Below, piece after piece: positions 27,604-39,640 of a DNA stretch of 64,000 bases (position 1 is the first letter of the stretch; every line of letters starts with the position of its first letter). Position numbers and translations under genes: made by a program. The stretch is from assembly GCA_958496175.1 (NCBI GenBank), contig OY292277.1, forward strand, positions 5,022,001 to 5,086,000, read 5' to 3'. Below the pieces are notes generated by a model. That model made no database searches and was not told the DNA's origin. It worked only from the letters and a program-made list of their open reading frames with translations. The stretch is from Sisyra terminalis. Its lineage: Eukaryota; Arthropoda; Insecta; Neuroptera; Sisyridae.

Positions 27604-28768
27604 GACCGGGCCAAAAAAATTGATTATTTTTTTTTTTTTGAAAAGTTTATCGAAAATATTGTTCAAGGTGATAAGAAAAAAATATCGGGAAGGTTTGAGC
27701 CCTTAATATTAATATTAAGAAGTCTGTCATCTTTAATTTCGATTTTTTATTTGTGCTTTCATTTTTGCATCAATGCTGTGAAACTATCAAGGTAAAAAAA
27801 ATAATTTGCACATATATTTAAAGAAAATTAAATTTCCTACAAAAAATGTTTTCTTAAAAATTTTTGCCAGATACGCCGTTTCCGAAGAATCAAGCTTCAG
27901 ACATTGATATAATTTTTAGATTTATCTTCTTTATTTTGGAATTTTGTAACTAAAAAAACAAATAAATAAATAGAAATTAACAATATAGATTCTTAAGGAG
28001 AATTTAATCCTATACAAAAAAGTCTCGTAACGTTTTAACATAAAATCATTTTTTCAAAAGTTATTCACAATTTAAGTTGAATGAAATATTTAATTATTGA
28101 TTTTTTCGTTCTTCAACCAATTTTCTTTCACTCAGTGGGACAAATTGATACTTTACATCATCAAAAATTATAGTTTTATCAATCTTATCGCTTGAATTAT
28201 TTAAATTTCATAATATATCCAAACCTATTTTCCGTTAACAGTTATTTATTACACGAAAACGTAGATTTACTGTCTTAAAATAATTTAATATTTCATTCAC
28301 TTTAATTGTGAATAACTTTTGAAAAAATGATTTTATGTAAAAATGTTAAAAGACCTTTTTTGTAGAGCATTAATTTTCCTTTAATAATATTTATTGATCA
28401 TTTCTATATATTTATTGGTTCGTTAGTTACAAAATTCCAAAATAAAAAAGATAAATCTAAAAATTATATCAATGTCTGAAACTTGATTATTCGGAAACGA
28501 CGAGTTTGGCAAAATTTTTCAAAGAAACGTTTTTTGTAGAGAATTTAATTTTCTATAAATATATGGGCAGATAATTTTTTTTACCTTGATAGTTTGACAG
28601 CATTGACGCAAAAATGAAAGCTCAAATAAAAATTCGAAATTAAAGATGATAGACCTCTTAGTATTAATATTAAGGACTCAAACCTTCCCGATATTTTTTT
28701 TTTGTCACTTTGACTAATATTTTCGATATACTTTTCAAAAAAAAATAGTCGATTTTTTTGGCTCAGTC
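27604..28768. mobile_element. Complete TA-flanked foldback element, second family, 1165 bp
   Basis: TA at 27602-27603 and 28769-28770. The left end is GACCGGGCCAAAAAAATTGA and the right end is its imperfect reverse complement, TCGATTTTTTTGGCTCAGTC. The arms contain GATAGTTTGACAGCATTGAC (right) and its counterpart near 27770-27790 (left). The segment AGCCCTTAATATTAATATTA resembles part of the GGGTGA family, so the two families may be related. There is no coding capacity. A single arm recurs at 15186-15640. Confidence 0.85.
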
Positions 28769-30679
28769 TACTATACATATACTTCTCTTTTGATACATAA
28801 GTCAAGCATTTTTTTGTGTAATATTCCAACTTCCTCAACGTTGAAATACTTATCAAAAGAGGAAACAAGTGTCTTTTTTCTCCTTCCTACTAATCGAAAA
28901 TTCAAAAAAAATTGTTTGTATGTACCATTTTAAGGATAAATTGGACCATTACTGTGCATAATACGCGATATATGAAAGATAAACTATCCAAGAAATTTTC
29001 TTGTAAAAGTTATTATAGGCAATTAATTATACATTAGTACATAGAATTCTTCCAAAAATCATAGATTTTTGAAGAAAAAAAAATTTTTTTGGACTCTAAA
29101 TAATTGTTTTATTTAATTTTTTGCCAGCAAATCCTTGAATTTTGAAATAATTTGGATTTAATTCTATTCATTGTTTTGAGTATAAACAGATACCATTGAG
29201 GAAAGATTGCTGCCTCATCTTTCGTAAGATAAAAGAAAATATTAAATCAAATTTCAATAAATTTTGAAACTCTATGGTTTGATTTGCTTAAATTTTATTA
29301 TCAAAATCTTGGTTAATCAAAAATAATTATTTCTTCCCTTACAAATTAGTGTACAAAATTTGTAAGATTCTAATAACTATAAGTAAATTCGAGTTTCTCG
29401 TCTATTAAATTTCTTGCAGAAAAAAATAATTAAGATTTTTTTTTGGGAAAACATTTTTTAAAGGATCGATCACAAATCTGGTTATTGCCATACTGAATTC
29501 ATTTCCTCCTGTGCACCATTTTTTTGCTCAACAATATAAACTTTATCAATAAAGTCGAAGAATATTTGTCGTAAAAGAATAAAAGTCAATAATTTTAATG
29601 ACTTCAAGAGATTTGATGTAACGCATCATGTTTTTGCATAAAAAAGAAAATTATAAATTTTTTGTTTTCTAAGCTTCAAAAATATCCCTGTTAAAAAAGG
29701 CAATAAGAGGCATTTAAAGTAACTTTAGTAACAATTTCTAATGGAATTTTTTTTTTCAAATAAATTGCATAATCTGCATAGGGTTGCAATAAGTGCATTC
29801 AATCCATAGCCAATCACATGTAAGCACTAGTCCCAGTAGATTAGTGCTGTATAAGTACAAAGATTTTTAACAATCAAAAGCAACAATAAGAATAATAGTA
29901 ATTCTTATAGCAATAACAACAATTATAAAGACAATTAACAGCAGCAATAAAAACAATAATAATAGTCTATAACAACAATATCAATGCTAATAATAATGTG
30001 AAACAATAATATAGAAGTAATATATAAAAATAAAGCTATATAATAAGAAATAATAATTTGGCAACAGATAGTTAATAGGAATATTTGTTTAGTTAGAAAA
30101 TCTATCAGGCAAATCTATGACATTGTATTTTTGTACCCTTCTTATCATTTCATTGTTGTCCAATAAATGGGTTATTTGAATATTTAAAATGCCTCCAAAT
30201 ACCTTTGCTTTAACAAGGAAACATTAATTTAAATTTGGTAACAATTAAAAATTGCGCAAATTAAATACTAAACGAAGGTCTTTTTTCCAAGAAAAACCCA
30301 ACAACATTGGATGAGAACAGCCAAACACCTAATTTCCATGTTTCAAGGTTTTCACTTCAATTTTAAGTTGATTTCGTTTCTTTGTCCGTTTCCAATTCAG
30401 CACAATTAATGTCTTATTTAACCAAATAGCATTATTTACCATTAATGTGATTCAACAACGAATGTTAACTATAATAAAATCAACTTTAAAGAGCCAAAGA
30501 TATTTTAAGACTTTAAAATTTGAATTATTTCGAATCATAAATCTTCATGGAGCACCAACAAAAAAAAATTTTTTTAATCGAATGCGTGATGTATGTTTTA
30601 TAATATACTTTAAGATAGAGAAAAAGTTATTAAATAGTCTTCGAGTTCCGTACTTTTTACGGCAAAATCGAAGCATTAA
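28769..30679. other. Intergenic between genes 1 and 2, no gene seen
   Basis: AT-rich. About 29870-30065 is a degenerate AAC/AAT trinucleotide-like low-complexity run on +. A single decayed GAGTTTCTCGTCTATTAAAT at ~29391 resembles the start of the 33-bp core found elsewhere, but its second half is missing. No exon is recognised. Confidence 0.5.
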
Positions 30680-31390
30680 GGGTGGATCACCGGCAGAAAA
30701 AAAAAATCGTTTTTTTTTTCCATAAATGTCTTCTTAAAACATTCAAGAATAACGTGTTAAAAGGATTGGAATAGCTGACTAATATATTTTCACTGATAGA
30801 AATTGAATAAATTGATAATAACATAAAAAAAATATCTTAAAAATACTTTAAATGTGTTTTTCGCGAAATCAACTTTTTAAAACTGGGAGACAAGAAACTA
30901 TCCGACGGATTGACTTGAAACTGGAGAGTATTATAGTTCAACACGTCTTCTTGGTACTAAACCTCTGAAATTGGCCAAACCTCCCCCCCCGTAAAAGTGG
31001 GAGAGGGGGAAAAGTCCAAAAAAAGGTCGTTTTTTTTTAACTTTTTTTTCACAGTCGCGCCATTTTGTGAATTTTCAACTTTTTTCGGATTTTCAAAGTT
31101 CAGTACCAAGAAGACGCATTACCAAAACCTACATTTTTTGAAAAATCATGATCCAACTTCCGGTTTTCGAGAAAACTTGTCTCCCGTTTGCCTCTTCATT
31201 TTTGAAGACCCTTTTTCAAAGAGCTGTAAAAGGGGGAAGGGAGGAGGACATATCGGGGCAAATAAAAAAAAAAAAGTTCTAAACTTCAACTTTTACATGC
31301 CGAAGACCGTTTTTTAATATCTTTAAAAGAAAAAAAATGGCAGCAGTTTTAAAACAGTCATTTTTTTTACGTTCTGACGGTGATCCACCC
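30680..31390. mobile_element. TTAA-flanked non-autonomous DNA transposon, 711 bp
   Basis: TTAA at 30676-30679 and 31391-31394. Terminal inverted repeat GGGTGGATCACCGGCAGAA (left) against TTCTGACGGTGATCCACCC (right). Further in, TCTTCTTGGTACT at ~30949 and AGTACCAAGAAGA at ~31104 are also inverted, so the element is partly foldback. It contains C-rich and G-rich tracts (CCTCCCCCCCC, GGGGGAAGGGAGGAGG). There is no transposase frame. Confidence 0.8.
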
Positions 31391-32521
31391 TTAAATTGAA
31401 AATTTGGGAACAAAAAACGATCGGTTTTGATTGTTTTTTCTTATGAATTGATTTTGTTAGTGGTTTCTTCAAATTTCTTTTTTACTTTTACTTTTGCTCC
31501 GACCTAAAACGCTGGTTCCTATTATTTGACCAGAAGATATAACCCGAAGACCAACTATTAGTAATAATCAACAAAAAATACAAAGATCAGCAGAAAATTC
31601 TGCAGGTGATTTTATGGTCTTAAGGTTTTTGAACCTTAAGACTTTCAACTTGTAATTTAATGAAGACTTTTTTTTTTAAATTTTCTCCCTCTTTTTTTTA
31701 AGCTAAAACGTTAAGAACTGTAATAACAATGGTACAAATATCACACTTTTAATTTTTATAGATCATTTTGGTCTCGAAACCCTATTTGCTTAAATTATTC
31801 GATGAAAAAAGCAATACACTTGGAAAACCCAAAAATTTGCAATTCAAATTGACCAAAACCGAAAAAAAATTTATCTGGTCCGATTTTTTCAACGTAGATA
31901 CATAAATTTGATCAAAAATGAAAATCTTTCGCATAATTAATATTATGTTGATTTTTTTTTGCTCATTTCGCACCTTGAACACCTGTTTAATCACCAGCCA
32001 GCCAAAAAATTTATTTCATAATATCAAAAAGTGATTTATAAGTTCTTCTACCAGTTCGAAAAGTATTTGGTTAAACACTTTTTTCTTGGATCATCTAAGA
32101 ATTTGTAATGGAAAATTTGATGAAATTTTTTTCGAAGTTGTTGAAATTTTTGCTATGAGATTCTTTGGTGAGCTTGATGATTGATTTGAGGAGGAGGTAT
32201 AGAGTTATGAATCACACTAGATGTGATGTTTGATTATCGATAGAATATATCTAATGGGGAGGAAGAGAGGTTGAATGGATGGCCTCTTGGGCCATCTTCG
32301 CGCCATCATATTTCTCAAAGATGAAACGTTTGAATAAAACTACAAATTTTTTTCACCAAATTTTTTCACGGCTCATTTGTTTTGAGTGGCAGCGCAGCCT
32401 TTAGCCTTTTCGCGCACTAAAAATTCAAAAACGAAAACAAATTCCGATTGATTTCGCGGAATGGTTCATTTGTTTCGAGGAATTAGCTGAAGCTTGAATG
32501 TGTGGTGAGTGGTGACCGACA
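31391..32521. other. Upstream region of takeout-like gene 2
   Basis: AT-rich to ~32150, then more balanced in composition. I see no clear TATA box in the last 150 bp before the gene 2 start, unlike genes 1, 3, 4, 5 and 6. No other gene is seen. Confidence 0.4.
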
Positions 32522-35500
32522 ATGATGCGTGCGGTTTGTGCTTTGACTTTGGTCGTGCTTTATGGGCTTTTGGGTGCCAAAGGATTGGATTTACGTATGT
32601 CGTGTTTATCTTTCATTTTTTTTGCATTATTTGCACTTTAAAAATTGCATTTGCCTGCATATTTCAGCCAAGTATATCAAAGCGTGTTCGAGGTCGGATC
32701 CTGGGTTGAACGAATGTGCGGTGAAGAGTGCCAATTTTGCGTTGCAGCATCTGATTAAAGGTTAATCGTTGTCGTTTGCATTGATTGCGGTTTGTTTGTT
32801 TATTTTTTTGCATAAATAATTTTTTTTTTTTTTTTTTGGGCGGTCAGGTGACTCTGAATTCAATCTAACGTCATTGCTCCCGTTGAGGGTCCCTCAGCTC
32901 ATTCTGCGGAATCGCCAAGTCACATTTACATTTAACGATGTCGTCTTCACCTTACCAAATGGATTCGTTATCGGATCAATCAAGTTAAAGCTTTATTTTT
33001 GCCAAAAACTCCAAATAAAAATCAATTTTATTTTTTTTTCATTTTAGATTTAACTTTGGTCTAGGCAACAATGTACATATTATCTCAAAAACATTCATTC
33101 CAAACTTACAAATTGTCGGTCCCTATGATGTACAAGGAATTCTCATAGGACTGCCAATGTATGGTGAAGGAACCGCAAACTTTACCTTCGGTAATTTTTC
33201 CTGTCTTACCCATACCCAATTCCCTCTACATCAGTTTTAGGGTGAATTTTTTTTTTTACTTTTTTTTTTTGGTCCCATCGTGAAATTTTGTTGGAAATAC
33301 CAAAAAAAAAAATTCCCTGAAAGTTTGAGCCCTTAATATTAATTTTAAGTCCTCGACCAAGACGTGTAAAGATTTCCCATTGAAAATACACGGAAACTCT
33401 GATTTTTTATTTTTAAATTTCTATATCTCAGTGGCATTTCATGGGATCGCTTTAACCGAAGATGGTTTTTTCTCAGAATTAAACGCTCTACAAAAGTGCC
33501 CATTGCGACAAAGTCGTAACTCACACCGGTGAGGTAGTACGGGCCACTGAACCTGATATTTCCATAAAATTCGCGTTTTTTTTTGCATTTGTCTCGTAGA
33601 TAACAAGAGCTACGGAAAAATTATAAATAAAAAACTTGTAGAGAATTTGATTTCCTACAAAAAAGGTACTGTAGACCAAATCACTAAGATCAATATAAAA
33701 CGAGATATTTGGTTTATATCAATATATTTTTTTATATCAATTTATAAGTTTAAATCAATGATCGGCAAAAATTTCACAGAAAAATCAATTCAAGGCTTAA
33801 TATCTCGTTTAATATTGATCTTCGCGATTTGGTCTACAAGAACTTTTTTGTAGGAAATCAAATTCTCTACAAGTTTTTTATTTATAATTTTTCCGTAGCT
33901 CTTGTTATTTACGAGATGAATGCAAAAAAAACGCGAATTTTATGGAAAATTAGATTCAGTGGCCCGTACTACCTCACCGGTGTGAGTTACGACTTTGTCG
34001 CAATGGGCACTTTTGTAGAGCGTTTAATTCTGAGAAAAAACCATCTTCGGTAAAAGCGATCCCATGAAATGCCGCTGAAATATAGAAATTTAAAAATAAA
34101 AAATCAGAGTTTCCGTGTATTTTCAATGGGAAATCTTTATACGTCTTGGTCGAGGACTTAAAATTAATATTAAGGGCTCAAACTTTCAGGGAATTTTTTT
34201 TTTGCTATTTCCAACAAAATTTCACGATGGGACCAAAAAAAGTAAAAAAAAAATCACCCTAATCAGTATATATACCACCCTTAATTATTCCCATTTGTTG
34301 AGTTTTACACTCCTCCAAATTCTTACAAAAATTCACAGAAATTGGAAAAAAATGTAGCTTAAATATTTTATTTTAGAAAATCAAGTTGTCAAAATGGAAC
34401 ACTACCTCTATTCTGTGGTTAAGAAGGGTGAAATTTACGGTCGTTTAGGTCGTTCCAATTGTGATTTTTCGGCCGATCGCGTCTACATTAAATTGGACAA
34501 TTTATATGGAGGACACGAAGAAATTGGTAATCAATTATATTTTTGTTAAAAAATTCAATAATTTGAACTTTTATAAGACGTTGAAATATAAAGTTGATTT
34601 CGAAGCTTTGAAAGCTTGCTTTTTAAAACAGAAAAAAAAATGAACGACATCTTTAACGGCTTTAAGAAATAACAACTTTTGGGAACTACTATAACGGTTT
34701 TCCTTGATTTTTTGGTAAATGGAAAATATTTGAAACATTTTGTGATTACGTTCGAACTACTTGGAAAAAGCTTAAACTTTTTAAAAGTCACTCGATATAA
34801 GTTAAAAAAAATTTGATCTAGTTTTTCCGAATTTTCCGGCTGATATAATAACAACTTTTTTTCCGAAGACTACTTTTAATAACTTTTATTTTTATTGAAC
34901 AGTTCTACATTGTTGATTGGCAAAATTAATTGCAATGTATAAAAATGTTGTAGAATTTTTTTGGGAAAATTTAATCCAAAATGTGGAAAACCCATACCTA
35001 TTACAGTTATTTTTCCTTAATATAATATTTTTCTGTTCTTTTAGACTTCAAGAAGAGTATTAAAAAATCCATTAGTTCTACAAAAGTTATTTTTTTCGTC
35101 TATAATTTTACGTTAGTTCTTTTCTATAGTGGTTAGTTTGATTGAAAGTATTTTCCATTCAAAACATCTAATTTCCCCAATTTCGGAATTTATTTGTATG
35201 TCATATTGGACCCTACTGGTTTTTCAAACAAGAATAAATTTATTTGAAAAATAATTAGTGGGGAAAATATTTGATAAAATAGCTCGGATACTAATGAGTT
35301 TTTGATGTTTTAACATCGGGTTTCTCGCTTATCATAGCATTGAAGTCTCTATCTTACAAACATATCTTTTAAACTGATTTTTCCACTGAAGCTGATCGAA
35401 AACATTGAAATATTTTAAATATTTATTTCACATAATGTTCTAAGAAACAAATTTTCCCAATTTTTTTTTCTGAGTCTTTTCTAAAAATTACATCTACTGA

Positions 35501-37218
35501 TGTAAATTATTAAATCGATTATTGATAATATTTGTTTTGCTTGACTAACTTCTAATACAAATTTCTGAAAAAAAAATGTGTTTATTTTTTAATATCTGCT
35601 AGTTACTTGTAATAAAATCGACTTAAATTTATAATTTCTAGAAAAAAAAATCGTTTTTTGTTACTAAATTGGCAGTAAACTGCAAATATTATTTTAAAAT
35701 CGGGTTTCTCGCCTATCGTAGCATTGAAGTCTCTGTCATATAAATACATCTTTTAAACTGATTTTTCAACCGAAGATGGTCGAAAATTTTAAATATTTTT
35801 TTCTCACAATGTTATGAGAAAAAAAATTTCCCATTTAACTTTAATTTTGTGTTTTCTAATCATTACACCTATTGATGTAAATTATTATATCGATTATTGA
35901 TATTATTGGTTTTGCTTGCCTAACATCTAATACAAATTTCTGATTTTTTTTTTATTAATTAAAATCTGTTGGTTTATTGTAAAAAAAAACAATTTTAAAT
36001 TATTATTTCTGGAAAAAAATCGTTTTCTATTATTAAATTGGCAATAAACTGCAACAAGTGTTTTAACATCGGGTTTCTCGCCTATCATAGCATTGAAGTC
36101 TCCTCTGTCATATACATACATTTTTTAAACTGATTTTTCAACTAAAGATGGTCGAAAACATTGAAAAATTTTAATTTTTTTTTTCCCACAATGTTCTAAG
36201 AATTTTTTTTTCCCATTTTTCTTTAACTTTGTATTTTCTAACCATTACATCTATTGATGTAAATTATTATATCGATTGTTGATATTATTTGTTTGCTTGA
36301 CTAACTACTTATACCAATTTCTGATTAAAATTTTTTTTTTAATTAATATCTGTTGGTTTATTGTAAAAGAATCAATTTTAAATTATTATTTCTGAAAAAA
36401 AAATGTTTTTATTTATTAAATTGGCAGCAAACTGCAAATATTGTTTTAAAATCGGGTTTCTCGCCTATCGTAGCATTGAAGTCTCTGTCATATAAATACA
36501 TCTTTTAATAAAATTTTTCAACTGAAAAAGTTTTAAGACATTAAATTTTTTTATATATTTAAATCACACAATGTCTGAAGAAAAAATATTTCCATTTTTT
36601 CTTTTACTTAGTGACTTATAACAATTACTTCTTCTATTGTACATTATTAAATCGTTTGTTGATATTAATTGTTATGCTTGACTAATTTCTAATAGAAATT
36701 TCCGGAAAAAAAATATAAAAAAAATTTTTTTATTGAAATATTGTAAGAAATCAACTTGAATTTATTATTGAATGAAAAAATTGATTTTTATTATTAAATT
36801 GACAACAAACTACAGATATTACAGAACTTAAAATTTACTAAATTGATCATTTCTCACTAATTTCTTCCCTTTTTTTTTTGATTTTTTGATGCAACAATAT
36901 ATTTTTCTTAAAGTCCAATGTTCATATCGAGTTTATATGGTTTTGATGCCAAAAAATATTTTCTTTTTTTCCGCTAAAAAGTTACTTTATTCCCGAAAGA
37001 TTTTCGTCCCATTCGCCCATTGTTACCAGTTCTTTTTTTCGATGAAAATTTTTTTTGCTGTTCTAGGTCGAGATTTTAATCAGAGATTGAACGAAAACTG
37101 GACCCGGGTCGTCTACGAACTGAAGCAATCCGTTGCGGATATGATCAAGAAATTAATCGATTCAACATTAAGCGCAATTATCGACAATGTACCACTAAAT
37201 CAAATATTTAAGCCCTAA
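32522..37218 (+). CDS. Divergent takeout / JHBP-family protein, gene 2 (6 exons)
   Basis: Exons 32522-32594, 32668-32760, 32848-32983, 33048-33190, 34377-34526 and 37067-37218; phases 1,1,2,1,1 as in gene 1. The joined frame gives 248 residues. Two adjacent ATG codons open it; the first is used here. Signal peptide to about residue 20 (MMRAVCAL start). Cys31 and Cys41 (CSRSDPGLNEC) form the family disulfide. Where the paralogues have GDPKYH this protein has GDSEFN, and LFNGDK is replaced by LYGGHEE, so two normally conserved segments are altered although the frame is intact. The GEGTANFT sequon and the C-terminal LNENW helix are kept. It is probably a secreted carrier with changed ligand preference (inference). 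Introns 4 (1.2 kb) and 5 (2.5 kb) carry a foldback element and core cluster B. Confidence 0.9.
33240..34259. mobile_element. Complete GGGTGA foldback element in gene 2 intron 4, 1020 bp
   Basis: TA at 33238-33239 and 34260-34261. Left end GGGTGAATTTTTTT, right end AAAAAATCACCC. The two arms are near-perfect inverted repeats of ~450 bp around a short centre at about 33740. Landmarks are CACCGGTGAGGTAGTACGGG on the left and its reverse complement near 33960. It makes up most of intron 4. A transcript of gene 2 would carry it as a long hairpin. No transposase is encoded; the open frames in the arms are incidental. Confidence 0.92.
35318..36486 (-). repeat. Repeat cluster B: four 33-bp GDFNA cores
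   Basis: Cores at 35318-35350, 35702-35734, 36071-36103 and 36454-36486 in intron 5 of gene 2, spaced 384, 369 and 383 bp. On - they read (G/R)DFNA(M/T)I(G/S)EKPD. The spacers are related to each other: each contains CTGATTTTTCAAC-like text, ATTGATGTAAATTATTA and a run close to ATTGGCAGCAAACTGCAAAT. This cluster is therefore a degenerate tandem repeat with unit ~380 bp, in which the core is much better conserved than the rest. Confidence 0.88.
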
Positions 37219-37280
37219 TAAAATGGATCTTAATTGTATTTTAGTTTTTTAAGTAAAATATTTTTAAATCTTTATTAAAA

Positions 37281-37286
37281 AATAAA
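37281..37286 (+). promoter_or_regulatory. Polyadenylation signal of gene 2
   Basis: AATAAA 63 bp after the stop. Another AATAAA overlaps the stop codon (37217-37222) and is probably too close to serve. Confidence 0.5.
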
Positions 37287-37730
37287 AATAACTACTAATT
37301 TCAATGATATTTTTTGTTGAGTTAAATTCTTATTTTTTTTTTTTGGGAAAATTTTGCCTAATATATTGGGTGCCCTGTTTATATATTGAAACAAAGAAAT
37401 TTTTGGTGTTTTACCACGATTTTTTAGTTACAATAATTGTGGTTTTCTGGAATTAAGTTAGAGTCATATTTGACTAATTTCCATTAAATTGTTTTTCCAT
37501 CTTTTTAAAATTTTTTTTTTTTTTTTGGGTATTTAAGTATTGAGTATTGAAAACAAGAAATTTATGTAGCTAATGACGAAATTACGATTTAAAGAAAATT
37601 TGACCAAATATTTTATATTGAAAAAAAATTTACAGCAATTGATTTTTTAGGCTAAATTAAACTTTTCAAGCTAAGTTATAATAATAATTAATATCAATAC
37701 AAATTTCGTGGGTTTCCTAAAGGTAAAATC

Positions 37731-37866
37731 CAAATCATCAATCTAAATCTCCTCTTCACTAAAACTTTATGAAACATTTTAAAGACAATTATTACAAAAG
37801 TTCCAAAAATTAGATTTTGGCCTAGATTTTCATAACATTTATAAACATTACGCAAAAGTGTCTAAT
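37731..37866 (+). repeat. Dispersed repeat, inverted partner at 42316-42452
   Basis: AAATCATCAATCTAAAT to AAAGTGTCTAAT. The reverse complement occurs about 4.5 kb downstream with few changes. Shared text includes TTATAAACATTACGCAAAAG. The function is unknown. Confidence 0.82.
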
Positions 37867-38159
37867 ATTTGCAAAATATTAAATATAATCGAATACTAAT
37901 TCGAAGTTTATGTAGACCATAAGCCGTTTTATTGTAAGAAAATTGCAAAAAACCCATAAAAATTGTAAAAAATTGCGGCTATTGTTCTAAAATTCGAGAT
38001 TATATGATGAAAATAAACTTTTAAATCTCTACAAAGGATATTTTGCATATTATTCTATTTCTGGAATATGATTTTTGAAGATTATTTGGCTAACCGCGAT
38101 TTTGTTATTTCTATAGATTTTTTACGATTAACAATTTTTTTTTTTAATTCCGGATCAAT

Positions 38160-38690
38160 GAACCTCAAATTTATACTCAACAGATTTACCAACATGTTAA
38201 ATTTATTATGATTTCATTAAAAATTTGATATTTATCACAAGAACTTTGATTTTTCTGAAATTTTCAGGATTTTTTGCTATTTACATGCATTTCTAAGAAT
38301 GGCTGGACCGAATACCTTCAAGATTTATATTATGCGGATTGGAATACATGAAAATCACGATTTATCTAGCTCCTTAGAATTTTGGTACACAATTACTGCA
38401 ATTTCTCGCTATTTTCAAAGATTTTTTGCAATTTTATTACAATTAAAACAGCTTATGATCTAAATGAACTTCGAATTTGTATTCAGCGGGTCAAAAAACA
38501 TGAAAATCATGCTCGGTTTAGTTCAAAAAAATTTCTATGTCACCAAAACTGCCGATTTTAACCATTTTTTTCGGTTTTTTAAAGTTTTCTCGAATTTTTG
38601 AGGGTGTACGGATCAAACCGACACCGGATTCGTGTTCAGGGGGTCAAAAAACGTAGATTTATGTAGGTCCGGTCAAAAGTACAGAGCACT
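38160..38690 (+). repeat. Degenerate tandem repeat, ~153-bp unit
   Basis: Related segments start near 38172 (TATACTCAACAGATTTACCA), 38327, 38479 (GTATTCAGCGGGTCAAAAAA) and 38631 (GTGTTCAGGGGGTCAAAAAA), each followed by an AACATGAAAATCA- or AACGTAGATTTA-like stretch. Spacing is about 152-155 bp. An earlier, weaker unit may lie near 37910. Confidence 0.6.
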
Positions 38691-39557
38691 TTTTTTTTGT
38701 GTGGCGGTGTTATTCACTGTAGGGATTGTTCTTGTAATGGACTTAACTCACTTTCAAAATAAACTTCTTCAAATAAACAACTTCAAAAATGACTGGCTTT
38801 TGTTATTAGCACTTATTTTGGACACCCTGTATAGAAAATGAATTAAAGTGGCATTCATCCTCTTGCCGCCCCAACTCCCCAAAGACTAGTACACTAATGA
38901 ATCAAATTCTTAATTTGCGAAATCATTAACAAGATCTCTTGTTAAATGCAATACAACCAAACATATAATAATATTCTGCAATATACTTTGCATCTATCAA
39001 ATCAAAGCAAACGAAACAAAAAACCAAAAGAAAAAAAAAAGCACTTTTGATATTGATACAATAAAATCTTTTAAAAGTCAATGTCACATTGAAGAGCTCT
39101 CGAACATCGAGGCGGTGTGGTAAAACTGGTTTCATTGCCGACAACGTGATTGAAGCAATTTGACAATGAAAAAACACAAAATACATTTTTTTTTTGAATC
39201 TGATGAAAGAAAATTGCAGAAAACGGCCGGAAAAAATATTAATTCCTCTCTTTTATGTTTACCTCACAACAAATTTTGTTTTTTGCTTAACCGATCGTCA
39301 TTTTTTTCGCGTTTTGTTCGCCAAAAATACATTGAGTTTCCGATTTTTTCCCACATACAGCTCTGATTGCGCATTATCTGTTTCCAAGTTTCCTTTTTGT
39401 GCTTCAACTGTTTTAAATTGATAAAAACAATTGACGAAACGCGTTGCTCAATTTAATAGCGTTGTGTGAGTGTGTTTTGTTTCTCGGCAAAACAATTGCA
39501 AGCGCGCAAGGGTGTCTTTGACTTGGGTCATTAATTTTATTTTACTTTACTAAGTGG
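38691..39557. other. Upstream region of takeout-like gene 3
   Basis: Contains GGACACCCTGTATAG at ~38819, which resembles the terminus of TA-target DNA transposons, but I could not find a matching left end. From ~39070 the composition becomes more balanced. No other gene is seen. Confidence 0.4.
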
Positions 39558-39563
39558 TATAAA
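39558..39563 (+). promoter_or_regulatory. TATA box of takeout-like gene 3
   Basis: GGTATAAATATTG lies 83 bp before the ATG at 39641. The expected start near 39585-39590 would give a leader of about 50-55 bases. Confidence 0.65.
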
Positions 39564-39640
39564 TATTGTTGAGATCTTCGATTGGAGTCATACGTTTACG
39601 CTTTCTGGTGGCAAAACATAGTATCCAAAGAAAAAGAAAA

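Noticed and set aside
37362..38834. One large DNA transposon bounded by GGGTGCCCTGTTTATA and GGACACCCTGTATAG
   Set aside because: The two ends do not pair as an inverted repeat beyond a few bases, and the interior contains an independent degenerate tandem repeat.
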